In this document: positions 41,999 through 53,194 of the stretch, one piece after another
How positions within the stretch are numbered: the first letter of the stretch is position 1
Layout: every line of letters begins with the position of its first letter
Assembly: GCF_001442755.1 (NCBI RefSeq)
Contig: NZ_CP006367.1
Location: forward strand, 1,612,001-1,676,000
Length of the DNA stretch: 64,000 bases
Direction: 5' to 3'
DNA from: Aureimonas sp. AU20
Lineage (GTDB): Bacteria > Pseudomonadota > Alphaproteobacteria > Rhizobiales > Rhizobiaceae
Translations under genes and position numbers: made by a program
The notes under the pieces: generated by a model
Databases searched by the model: none
Told to the model about the DNA's origin: nothing
Seen by the model: only the letters and a program-made list of their open reading frames with translations

Positions 41999-42485
41999 CC
42001 GCCTCGACATCGTGGCAGGATTCGGGCGTGATCGGGGCAAACAGGGTCTTCGTCGCGCCTAGCGTCTAGCCGACGCGACGGGCGAAGGGACCGAAATCGG
42101 CTTCGGGCAAGCCGCCGATTTTAGAATCCCGCTCTCTTTCGCAATTGCGAGCTTCAACTCTTCATTACATCTGCCGACAAGCGTGATCGGCCTCCCAAAA
42201 TCAGCGGAAAGCCTTTCTGTGTCAGAGGTTTGACCGGAATGGGGCGATCCGGCTGAGTTAAGCAAGGCTTAAGATAGTCGCGGTATTTCTCTTACCGAAC
42301 GCTGATGACGGTCTGAGGCCATGTTGCCCACCTGCCACACAGCGGTCGGTATCGAAATTGGTGCCATTGTTCGGGCACGGTGTCGAACCATAAATCATCG
42401 CAACCCCGAGGCAATCGGGTCAAAACTTCCGGGCCAGAAGGCTCGGCAGCACTAACGTCGCCCCGGCGACAGTGGAGTATCGAAC
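41999..42485. other. 487-nt gene-free regulatory region upstream of the Omp25-like gene
   Basis: No gene is supported here. It holds an imperfect CTTCGTCGCG/CGCGAC...CGAAG hairpin after zur (about 42047-42086), a TTAA-N7-TTAA box (42258-42272), and a weak promoter candidate TTGTTC (42367-42372) with CATAAA (42389-42394), which would give an untranslated leader of about 85 nt for the porin. The leader length and promoter are inference. Confidence 0.45.
42258..42272. promoter_or_regulatory. Candidate CtrA-binding box upstream of the Omp25-like gene
   Basis: TTAAGCAAGGCTTAA is a TTAA-N7-TTAA match, 213 nt upstream of the porin ATG. In Brucella the related omp25 is reported to be under CtrA control, which gives this site some prior weight. 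Confidence 0.5.
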
Positions 42486-43274
42486 ATGAAACGCTTTGCC
42501 CTTCTTCTCGCTTCGGCCGCTTTCGTCTCGCCGGCTCTCGCCGCCGACGTCGTGTACGAAGAGCCCGCGGCTCCGGTTGTCGCTCTCGCTCCGGCTTACA
42601 GCTGGACCGGCTTCTACATCGGTGGTCAGGCCGGTGTGGCCTTCAACCGTGACGCCGGCGACGTTCGCTACACCCCCGGCACCGGCGTGTTCTCGACGAC
42701 CGCTTTCTCGGGCGGCTCGGACAACAGCGACGACGCAGCCTTCATCGGCGGCGTGCACATCGGCTACGACTACCAGATCAACAACTTCCTGGTGGGCGCC
42801 GTCGCCGACATCAACTACATCGACGCGTCGTCGACCTCGACCTACACGATCACGTCGGCTCCGGGCGTCGTCGACTCGTTCGGCCTGACCAACGACATCA
42901 ACTTCGTCGGCACGGTCCGCGCCAAGCTCGGCGTCACCGCTGACCGCTTCGCCGTGTACGCCACGGGCGGTCTCGCCTACGCCGACACCGAGACGAAGTA
43001 CTTCGCTCCGGGCACGCTGCGCGCGACGAACGGCTTCGTGCCGACCGTCAACAGCAACTCGGACGACGTCGGCTACGCCGTCGGCGCCGGTGTCGACTAC
43101 CTCGTCACGCCGAACCTCTCGCTCGGCCTCGAGTACCTCTACACCAACCTCGGCGAGACCGACACGAAGATCACCTACACCAACGGCATCACCCAGACCT
43201 CGTTCAACGCCAACTCGTCGAGCGACCTGGACTTCCACACCGTGTGGGCCAAGGCTTCGTTCCGCTTCAACTAA
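42486..43274 (+). CDS. Outer-membrane beta-barrel protein (Omp25/Omp31 family)
   Basis: A 262-residue outer-membrane protein. The signal peptide is residues 1-20 (ending ALAA). The mature start DVVYEEPAAPV is followed by YSWTGFYIGGQAGVAF, the typical first strand of the Omp25/Omp31/RopB group, then eight amphipathic strands and a terminal Phe-Asn (KASFRFN). Strand ends such as GVDYLVTPNLSLGLEYLYTNLG are well conserved. Codon use is strongly biased to a few codons, consistent with very high expression. It is the major surface porin-like protein of this group. Two terminators follow. Confidence 0.92.
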   Translation: MKRFALLLASAAFVSPALAADVVYEEPAAPVVALAPAYSWTGFYIGGQAGVAFNRDAGDVRYTPGTGVFSTTAFSGGSDNSDDAAFIGGVHIGYDYQINNFLVGAVADINYIDASSTSTYTITSAPGVVDSFGLTNDINFVGTVRAKLGVTADRFAVYATGGLAYADTETKYFAPGTLRATNGFVPTVNSNSDDVGYAVGAGVDYLVTPNLSLGLEYLYTNLGETDTKITYTNGITQTSFNANSSSDLDFHTVWAKASFRFN

Positions 43275-43318
43275 GAAGCGGCGGACCGGCTTCCTCGGAG
43301 GCCGGCGCCTCTATCCAG

Positions 43319-43350
43319 CCCGCTGCGACGCAAGTCGCGGCGGGTTTTTT
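43319..43350 (+). terminator. Terminator of the Omp25-like gene
   Basis: CCCGCTGCGAC, loop GCAA, GTCGCGGCGGG then TTTTTT. An 11-bp stem with one wobble pair, about 45 nt after the stop. Confidence 0.88.
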
Positions 43351-43374
43351 GTTGATGCCAGAAGTCACACAACG

Positions 43375-43409
43375 AAAAAGGCCGCGTGGGCAAACCACGC
43401 GGCCTTTTT
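43375..43409. terminator. Second, bidirectional terminator
   Basis: AAAAAGGCCGCGTGG, loop GCAAA, CCACGCGGCCTTTTT. A perfect 10-bp core with A- and T-tracts; it ends the minus-strand PfkB gene and backs up the porin terminator. Confidence 0.9.
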
Positions 43410-43431
43410 GCGAATGCGGGAGAGGGGCCTG

Positions 43432-44385
43432 TCAGGCGAGGGGAGGCAGGTCGAGATCGGCGCGCCGGGGCAGATCGGCGCCGCAGCGCGAGCAGGTGAT
43501 CGCGGCGGCGCGCACAGCGAAGCCGAGAAGATCGCCCAGCGCTTCCTCGTTCAGCGACCCGGCGGCTTCCGCGCTCAAATGCCCGGCCTCTTTCAGCCCG
43601 GCCAGCAGGGCCGCCTGGAACGTATCACCAGCGCCCACCGTGTCTGCCACGGTGATGGAGCGGCCCGGCACGCGGACGCTGACGCCGGAGCGCGTCGCCG
43701 CGATCGCGCCGTGCTCGCCGAGCGTGACGACGGCGAGCGCGGCACCCGCCGAAATCCAATCGGCCAGCACCGACTCCACCGTGCGGCCGGGATAAACCTG
43801 TTCGAGATCCTCTTCGCTGGCCTTGACCAGCGAGGCGAGCGGAACGGTCGCGCCGATGCGCGAGCGCCAGATGTCGAGATCGGGCTCGATGCTGGCGCGA
43901 ATGTTGGGATCGTAGGAAATGAAGCGCCGGGAATGCTCCTGCGCGGCGAGGCGCGACAGTGCGCTGGCCGTCGGCTCCGTCACCGTCGAATAGGAGGCGA
44001 AGTGGATGGCCTCGACGGCGTCGGGAAAGGCGGAGGGCACTTCGTTCGGCTCGATGGAGCGGTCAGCCGTCCCCTCGATATAGAAGTCGTAGCGCGGCGT
44101 GCCGGCGCTCGACAGCGACACCATGGCGAGCGTCGTGTTGCGGTCCGTGTTGATCAGAAACTGCTGATCGATCCCCTCGCACTCCATGAAGGCGCGGATA
44201 CGCCGGCCGAACAGATCACCCGAGACCTTGGTGAAATAGGCGGTGGAATGGCCGAGCCGTGCCAGGCCCAAAGCCACGTTCAGCGGCGAGCCGCCGATGC
44301 GGCCGGACAGGGCGATGGAGGCGACATCCGCTTCCTCGCCGCCGGCAAATAGGTCGAACAAGGCATCGCCGCAGCTCAGAAACAT
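43432..44385 (-). CDS. PfkB family carbohydrate kinase (fructokinase-like)
   Basis: A 317-residue ribokinase-superfamily sugar kinase. The N-terminal signature is GRIGGSPLNVALGLARLG, and the C-terminal PfkB signature 2 is DTVGAGDTFQAALLAG with the catalytic Asp. It phosphorylates a sugar, most likely fructose, using ATP. A Cys pair near the C-terminus (ITCSRCGADLP) is common in alphaproteobacterial fructokinases. It is encoded alone on the minus strand and ends at the bidirectional terminator. Confidence 0.9.
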   Translation of the reverse strand: MFLSCGDALFDLFAGGEEADVASIALSGRIGGSPLNVALGLARLGHSTAYFTKVSGDLFGRRIRAFMECEGIDQQFLINTDRNTTLAMVSLSSAGTPRYDFYIEGTADRSIEPNEVPSAFPDAVEAIHFASYSTVTEPTASALSRLAAQEHSRRFISYDPNIRASIEPDLDIWRSRIGATVPLASLVKASEEDLEQVYPGRTVESVLADWISAGAALAVVTLGEHGAIAATRSGVSVRVPGRSITVADTVGAGDTFQAALLAGLKEAGHLSAEAAGSLNEEALGDLLGFAVRAAAITCSRCGADLPRRADLDLPPLA

Positions 44386-44472
44386 CCGCTTCCCCCAGAG
44401 TGAGCATCATGTACCCACGCTCGCTAGCAAAATTGCGCCAGCGTGCAAATGCGCAGAGCCGGTGCTTGATGC

Positions 44473-45225
44473 TCAAACACGGCCCGAAGAGAAGGAATAG
44501 GCGCCGAAGGCGGGGATCTTGATCTGCCAGCGGAACGGATCGACGCCCGCGACCAGCCCCAGGAGATTGAGTTCGAACCCGCTCCGAAGGCCGACCGCTA
44601 CGCCGGCATAGCCGAATAGGGACGCCTGGAATTCGCCAGCCTCCGTGTCGAGGCGCAGAAGATGTCCGTCGGTCGGATAGTCCCGCCCGACCGCAGCCGG
44701 CGGCAGCACGGCGCCGAGCGCCGGCACTTCGCGCAGGACATAGGCAATGAAACTGTTGGAGTTCGGCCCGGGGAAGAGGCGATAGCCGCCCTGCGCCGCG
44801 AAGGGGTAGCTCGCGATGGCCTTTTCGATGTCCGGAAGGGCGCGCTCCGCTGCCTCGCCCTTCAGTGTCGCGACGAGGCGAGGCTCGTTGGAGTACCAGC
44901 GGCCATCGGCGGCATAGGCGTTTCGGCGAATAGGCGCGCCCCAGCCAACCTTGTCGTAGCGCTCGTAACGCCGGGCGTCCCGTGCCTTGGTCACGATCCA
45001 GGAGTGTTCGGAGAGCGCGCCTTTAAGCCCACCGGTGCGGGCCGCGAGCACATAGATCGCCGCCTCTGGGCTGGCGTCGGGTTTCGGCAACAGCGCGGCC
45101 GACGTCCAGTCCGCGTCGCGATAGGAGGCGGGATGATTGCCGCTCCACCAGAGGATGGCGGCGAGCGCGGTGGGAAGGAGATAGACCAGCGCGAAGCCGA
45201 TCAGGAGGAATCGCAGGACGGGCAT
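44473..45225 (-). CDS. DUF3750 family protein
   Basis: A 250-residue protein with one N-terminal membrane segment (residues 3-24) and a periplasmic body. The DUF3750 pattern is clear: AAIYVLAARTGGLKGALSEHSW, ERYDKVGWGAPIRR, the Trp-Tyr pair in DGRWYSNEPRLVATL, FPGPNSNSFIAYVLREVP and LPPAAVGRDY. The H-x-W and PGPNSN motifs suggest a papain-like or YiiX-type hydrolase fold, but no function is known to me. The start is ATG 45225, giving the membrane segment at once; the frame is open to 45360. Confidence 0.87.
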   Translation of the reverse strand: MPVLRFLLIGFALVYLLPTALAAILWWSGNHPASYRDADWTSAALLPKPDASPEAAIYVLAARTGGLKGALSEHSWIVTKARDARRYERYDKVGWGAPIRRNAYAADGRWYSNEPRLVATLKGEAAERALPDIEKAIASYPFAAQGGYRLFPGPNSNSFIAYVLREVPALGAVLPPAAVGRDYPTDGHLLRLDTEAGEFQASLFGYAGVAVGLRSGFELNLLGLVAGVDPFRWQIKIPAFGAYSFSSGRV

Positions 45226-45443
45226 GGCTCGGCTTCGGTGGCAGGGCAGGGGTTCGGCATGGTAAGGGCGGACCGGGACGACAGGGGGTGTATGGCGCCC
45301 CCGGCATGGGGCAAAGTCGGCACCCTTCGAACCAGTCGATCCGAGGGGCGCCATTCGCATATGGGTCCGCCCTGCCGCACAATCGATAAGCCGCCAGTGC
45401 CTTTCTTTTCCGAGGACAGCGCGAACATGGGAAGAGGGCTGGG

Positions 45444-46454
45444 ATGCAGGAACTCGCGGTTGAAGTGACGAGGGGCGGTCTGGTCGAGAGCCGCCATCGC
45501 GTCATCTTGTCTGTGGTCGACGCCGAAGGGCGGGACGTGATCGCGGCGGGCGATGTCGACCGCTTCGTCTTTCCGCGATCGGCGGTGAAGGTTTTCCAGG
45601 CCATCCCATTGATCGAAAGCGGCGCGGCCGATCGGTTCGGCCTGGGTGACCGCGAGCTGTCCCTCTGCTGCGCCTCGCATTCGGGCGAGGCGGGGCATGT
45701 GGCTCTGGCATCGGATATCCTGTCCCGCGCCGGTCTCGGCGAGAGCGATCTCGAATGCGGCTGCCATTGGCCCTTCGACCCCGCCGTCTCGCGCGAGATG
45801 GCGCGCGGCGGGGCCGCGCCGACGCAGCTTCACAACAACTGCTCGGGCAAACATGCCGGCTTTCTCTGCACGGCCGCTCATCTCGGCGAAGATCCCAAGG
45901 CCTATGTCGGGGCGGAGCATCCCGTGCAGCGGCGCGTGCGCGAGGTCATGGGCGATCTCACGGGCCAGCCGGCGGGCGACCTGCCGATGGGCATCGACGG
46001 CTGTTCCATCCCGACCTTCGCCGCCCCGCTGCGTTCCTTCGCCGCCGGCTTCGCGCGCCTTGTGAGCGGCAACGGCCTGGATCTGGCACGGGCCGAGGCT
46101 GGGCGCCGTCTGATGGCGGCCTGCATGGCCGAGCCCTGGATGATGTCGGGCACGAAACGCGCCTGCGCTCGCCTCATGGAGGCCGCGCCCGGCCGGGTCT
46201 TCGCCAAGACGGGCGCGGAGGGCGTGTTCTGCGGCGCGGTCCCCGAGCTTGGCGTCGGATTGGCCTTGAAGGCGGAGGATGGCACGACGCGGGCGGCGGA
46301 AGCCACCGTCGCGGCCTGTCTGGCGCAGCTGTTCTCGGACAGCGATCCGACTTTGTCCGAGGTCTACGGCGAACAGTCACGCACGGCGCTGCGCAACTGG
46401 GAGGGGATCGAGGTCGGCGAGGTTCGCGTCGTCGGTCTTTCGGCTGTGGTCTGA
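45444..46454 (+). CDS. L-asparaginase, Rhizobium etli type (AnsA-like, PF06089)
   Basis: A 336-residue enzyme of the thermolabile/R. etli asparaginase family, unrelated to the E. coli enzymes. The catalytic S-x-x-K is Ser46-Ala-Val-Lys49 in FPRSAVKVFQ. A zinc-site set is present as Cys133 and Lys136 in NNCSGKHAGF and Cys187 in GIDGCSIP, spaced exactly as in the structurally studied R. etli ReAV (Cys135, Lys138, Cys189). The CCASHSGE block is also conserved. It hydrolyses L-asparagine to aspartate and ammonium in the cytosol; no signal peptide is seen. It is divergent from the DUF3750 gene. Confidence 0.92.
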   Translation: MQELAVEVTRGGLVESRHRVILSVVDAEGRDVIAAGDVDRFVFPRSAVKVFQAIPLIESGAADRFGLGDRELSLCCASHSGEAGHVALASDILSRAGLGESDLECGCHWPFDPAVSREMARGGAAPTQLHNNCSGKHAGFLCTAAHLGEDPKAYVGAEHPVQRRVREVMGDLTGQPAGDLPMGIDGCSIPTFAAPLRSFAAGFARLVSGNGLDLARAEAGRRLMAACMAEPWMMSGTKRACARLMEAAPGRVFAKTGAEGVFCGAVPELGVGLALKAEDGTTRAAEATVAACLAQLFSDSDPTLSEVYGEQSRTALRNWEGIEVGEVRVVGLSAVV

Positions 46455-46508
46455 CGGCGGCGGGAGAAGGCTAACGCGGTTGGCTCCCCATGGGGCCGCG
46501 CGGTGCTC

Positions 46509-47750
46509 TCAAGCCTCGTCCGCGCCACCGAGCCAGCGGTCGATACCGAGAGCGGCGGCCCGCCCGGTGGCAAGGCAGGCGGTGAGGAGATAGCCGCCGG
46601 TCGGCGCTTCCCAGTCCAGCATCTCGCCTGCCGCGAACAGGCCGGGGCGGCGGGTCAGCATGAAATGCGCGTCGAACTCCGACAGGGCCAGCCCGCCGGC
46701 CGTCGAGATCGCCTCCGCGATGGGACGGGGCGCCTTCAAGCGCAGCGGGAGGGCCTTGATGGCAGCGGCGAGTCGCGCCGGGTCGCGCCGGTCCTCCTCG
46801 CTCGCGACCTCGCGGAGCAAAGCCGATTTCACCGGATCGAGACCCGCCGCCTTGCGCAGGCGGGTGGAGAGGCTCGCCTTGGCCGGCTGGCGCGCGAGGG
46901 CGGCGAGCAAGTGCTCCTGCGCGCGTCCGGGGGCGAGGTCGAGATGGAGAAGGGCCGAGCCGTCGCGCTCGATCGCATCCCGCAAGGCGCTGGCATGGGC
47001 GTAGATCAGGCTGCCTTCGACGCCGGTGCGGGTCAGGACGAATTCGCCCTGAAGGCTACTGGCGACTGACCGCGCGACCACCGCCTTGACCGGCGCGCCG
47101 GCGAAACGCTCCACGAGGCTTTCGCTCCAATCTACGTCGAAGCCACAATTGGCGGGGCGCAAGGGGGCGATTTCGGCGCCGATCTCCCGGAGGAGCGGCA
47201 CCCAGGCGCCGTCCGAACCAAGCTTGGGCCAGCTCGCCCCGCCAAGCGCCAGAAGCGTCGCCTTCGGCGCGACGGTCAGCTCTCCCTCCGGCGTCGCGAA
47301 GCGTAGGTTCGCTCCATTGAAACCGAGCCAGCGATGCCGGGGATGGAAGGTGACGCCGGCCTCGCCGAGGCGCCGAAGCCAGGCGCGCAGGAGGGGGGAG
47401 GCCTTCATCGCGGTGGGGAACACCCGCCCCGAGGAACCGACGAAGGTCGGCGAGCCCAGCGCCTCGGCCCATTCGCGCACCGCCTCGGGCGCGAACGCGG
47501 CCAGCGGCGGCGCCAGATGTTCGCTCGCCGCGCCGAAGCGCGTCGCGAAGCGCTCATAGGGTTCGGAATGGGTGAGGTTCAGCCCGGACTTGCCGGCCAG
47601 GAGAAACTTGCGACCGAAGGTCGGCATGGCATCGAAGACCGCGACGCGCCGCCCGCGCGCAGCAAGAATCTCGGCCGCCGCCAAGCCGGCTGGGCCGCCG
47701 CCGACAATGGCGATCTCGATCGAAAGGTCCGTTTTCGTCATGAGGGGCAT
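46509..47750 (-). CDS. TIGR03862/HI0933-like flavoprotein
   Basis: A 413-residue FAD-binding protein of the BaiN/HI0933 group. The N-terminal FAD motif is IAIVGGGPAGLAAAEIL. The family blocks FGRKFLLAGKSGLNLTHSE and GRVFPTAMKASPLLRAWLRR follow, and the C-terminal closing motif is AGEMLDWEAPTGGYLLTACLATG. Enzymes of this type have been linked to flavin-dependent reduction, but no substrate is known for this subgroup. It begins at ATG 47750 and is convergent with the asparaginase gene, with 54 nt between the stops. Confidence 0.9.
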   Translation of the reverse strand: MPLMTKTDLSIEIAIVGGGPAGLAAAEILAARGRRVAVFDAMPTFGRKFLLAGKSGLNLTHSEPYERFATRFGAASEHLAPPLAAFAPEAVREWAEALGSPTFVGSSGRVFPTAMKASPLLRAWLRRLGEAGVTFHPRHRWLGFNGANLRFATPEGELTVAPKATLLALGGASWPKLGSDGAWVPLLREIGAEIAPLRPANCGFDVDWSESLVERFAGAPVKAVVARSVASSLQGEFVLTRTGVEGSLIYAHASALRDAIERDGSALLHLDLAPGRAQEHLLAALARQPAKASLSTRLRKAAGLDPVKSALLREVASEEDRRDPARLAAAIKALPLRLKAPRPIAEAISTAGGLALSEFDAHFMLTRRPGLFAAGEMLDWEAPTGGYLLTACLATGRAAALGIDRWLGGADEA

Positions 47751-47832
47751 GTGAACGCTTCCGCGCCGTCGAACAAGAGGGGAGGCCGACCACTTCGGCC
47801 GAGTTTCGCAGACCGCCTATGAATGGGAGAAG

Positions 47833-47976
47833 ATGCTCATTCGCGTCGATATGAGCGCAGACGAGTCGGCCAACCGGCCCGGCGAGTTCGTTCCGGGCTG
47901 GACACTGGCGGCGGCGCCACCGCGCCTTACTCTCTTCGCCATTGTCAAGGCGCGGCTCGCAGAGCCCGAGCCGTAG
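47833..47976 (+). CDS. Possible 47-residue small protein upstream of the glyoxalase-like gene
   Basis: An ATG at 47833 is preceded directly by GGGAGAAG and opens a 47-codon frame ending at TAG 47974-47976, 22 nt before the glyoxalase-like gene. The product (start MLIRVDMSADESANRPGEF) is soluble with no recognised domain. It may be a leader or translationally linked small protein, or chance. The evidence is only the ribosome site and its position. Confidence 0.22.
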   Translation: MLIRVDMSADESANRPGEFVPGWTLAAAPPRLTLFAIVKARLAEPEP

Positions 47977-47998
47977 TCTCAGTCAGGATCGCACGAAC

Positions 47999-48394
47999 GT
48001 GGCCAAGCTCATCCATTCCATGATCCGCGTGCGCGATGAATCGCGCTCCGTGGCGTTCTATAAGGCTGCCTTCGGTCTCGAGATCGCGGAGCGAATCGAC
48101 TTCGACGCTTTCACGCTGATCTATCTCAAGAACGGCGAGAGCGATTTCGAGCTGGAACTGACCATCAACAAGGACCAGTCGGCCCCCTACGATCTCGGCA
48201 ACGGCTACGGACATCTCGCCGTGTCGGTCGAGGTGCTGGAGGGCGAGCATGCGCGGCTCGCCGAAATCGGCCTCGCGCCCAAGGACATCAAAGCCCTCGC
48301 GACGCCGGACGGACACACCGCGCGCTTCTTCTTCATCGAGGACCCCGACGGCTACAAGATCGAGGTTCTGGAGCGCAGCTGGCGGTTTCGCTAG
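47999..48394 (+). CDS. Glyoxalase I-like VOC family protein (lactoylglutathione lyase)
   Basis: A 131-residue vicinal-oxygen-chelate protein. The GloA-like pattern is visible: LIHSMIRVRDESRSVAFYKAAFGLE with the first metal His, the first Glu in ESDFELELT, then GYGHLAVSVE with the second His, and EDPDGYKIEVLER with the final Glu. All four metal ligands of glyoxalase I are thus present. It would convert the methylglyoxal-glutathione adduct to lactoylglutathione. It starts at GTG 47999, as the family alignment requires. Length is typical of bacterial GloA. Confidence 0.85.
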   Translation: MAKLIHSMIRVRDESRSVAFYKAAFGLEIAERIDFDAFTLIYLKNGESDFELELTINKDQSAPYDLGNGYGHLAVSVEVLEGEHARLAEIGLAPKDIKALATPDGHTARFFFIEDPDGYKIEVLERSWRFR

Positions 48395-48543
48395 CGAAGC
48401 CGGGAGCCGGGCGAGTGCCCGATCGAGCCGATCGGAGGCGAGAATTTGCCGCTGGAGGGCGCTGAGGCCTCTCTGTTGCATTGCAACCCGATGGCACTTG
48501 GCGTTAGCTCCCCATCCATTGCGTCGCGTTGGGGAGTGGACAG

Positions 48544-52005
<3,462 letters not shown>

Positions 52006-52026
52006 CGGCCAACTTAAAGATTGAGT

Positions 52027-52046
52027 GGGCGGCCTTCGGGCCGCCC
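52027..52046. terminator. Hairpin between pyc and the glycosyltransferase gene
   Basis: GGGCGGCC, loop TTCG, GGCCGCCC. Strong tetraloop hairpin without a T-run, lying between two convergent genes; probably a terminator for both. Confidence 0.5.
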
Positions 52047-52048
52047 TA

Positions 52049-53086
52049 TCAGTTTCGGATATCGCGCATGAAGCCGCGCCGGACGAGGTCTTCCGAGCCG
52101 CTGAAGCGCACCGAGCCCTCGTAGCGAAAATCCGTCTGGGGCCCGAAATCGCCGCTGTCCAGGATCGTCTTGTAGAACTGCGATCCGTTGAAATGCGTGC
52201 CGCGTTCCGCGATCGTGCGGAAGGTTTCCACCGCTCCCGGCGCGAACTTGTGGTGCAGCAGCACCGCGTCGGGCGGGACGAAATTGCGGGTGATCGGCAG
52301 CGGGCCGTGATGGCTCCCGCCGGCGAAGGCAAGCGCGTCATCGGCGAAGACCAGCGGGAACTTGGTCATCCGCATCGTGATGCCGAACAGCCGGTTGCGC
52401 GGTCCGCCCCGGATCGAGGTGCAGAACTTCTCGTCGTTCACGCTGTAATGCGACCCGTCGAAGAGCGGGCAGATGTCGGTCGGCGCGGCGGCAGGGTTCT
52501 CGGGCGCCTCCAGCGCGCCGATCGGCCCCTCGGGATAGAGATCGAGCATGGGCGCCAGAGCGCGCTTCAGCCCCGCCCGCTCCAGATCGGCCACGAAGGC
52601 GGAAAGCTTGCGCGTCTCGCAGCCGGGAAAGACGAGATATTCGTCGCTGTCGATCGAGACGTACCAGCGGCCCCGGCCAAAACGCTCCACCAGCCGATCG
52701 CGCCAGAGAAGCCCGCCCTCGGCCTGGCGAAAGCCGACATTGGAGGTGAAGACGGCGACATCGGCCTGAGCGTCCAGAAAGGCGCGGCTGCCGTCCGCCG
52801 AGCCATCGTCCACGATTGCGAAATGACGCAGCCCCAGAGCGCGGTAATGCGCGAGAAAGGAGGGAAGGGTCGCCATGCCGTCCTTCACCGTCGCGAGCAG
52901 CACCATGTCGCCGGGGCCGGGCGGGGCGGCCATGGGCTTGGCCTCGGTCAATTCAATCCCGTCGCCCGAAGCGGCGCGGCGGCGATAGCGCCGGTCGCGC
53001 AGAAGCAGCGACAGGCGATGCCAGGGCGAAAGAGCGCCGAAGCGCGGCCAGAGCGCGGGGTCGGGATTGGGATAGGCGTTCGCCAC
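52049..53086 (-). CDS. Glycosyltransferase family 2/92-like protein
   Basis: A 345-residue cytosolic protein. Its middle part carries a GT-A-like core: MVLLATVKDGMATLPSFLAHY, then HFAIVDDGSADGSRAFLDAQ and the metal-binding-type SIDSDEYLVFP (D-x-D-like). These are features of the glycosyltransferase 2_4/family 92 group found in alphaproteobacteria. The C-terminal part, with HHKFAPGAVETFR, is typical of the same proteins. There is no membrane segment. Acceptor and donor are unknown; exopolysaccharide or lipid modification is possible. No other polysaccharide genes are adjacent. It starts at ATG 53086. Confidence 0.8.
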   Translation of the reverse strand: MANAYPNPDPALWPRFGALSPWHRLSLLLRDRRYRRRAASGDGIELTEAKPMAAPPGPGDMVLLATVKDGMATLPSFLAHYRALGLRHFAIVDDGSADGSRAFLDAQADVAVFTSNVGFRQAEGGLLWRDRLVERFGRGRWYVSIDSDEYLVFPGCETRKLSAFVADLERAGLKRALAPMLDLYPEGPIGALEAPENPAAAPTDICPLFDGSHYSVNDEKFCTSIRGGPRNRLFGITMRMTKFPLVFADDALAFAGGSHHGPLPITRNFVPPDAVLLHHKFAPGAVETFRTIAERGTHFNGSQFYKTILDSGDFGPQTDFRYEGSVRFSGSEDLVRRGFMRDIRN

Positions 53087-53194
53087 GCGGCGACCTCGCT
53101 TGAGAGCATTTGCAGGCGAAGCGGCTCCGATTCGCCATCTGACAATGGGTTGGTCTCTGGAGAACCGGCTCCAGACGGAAGGCAGGGAATGGCG

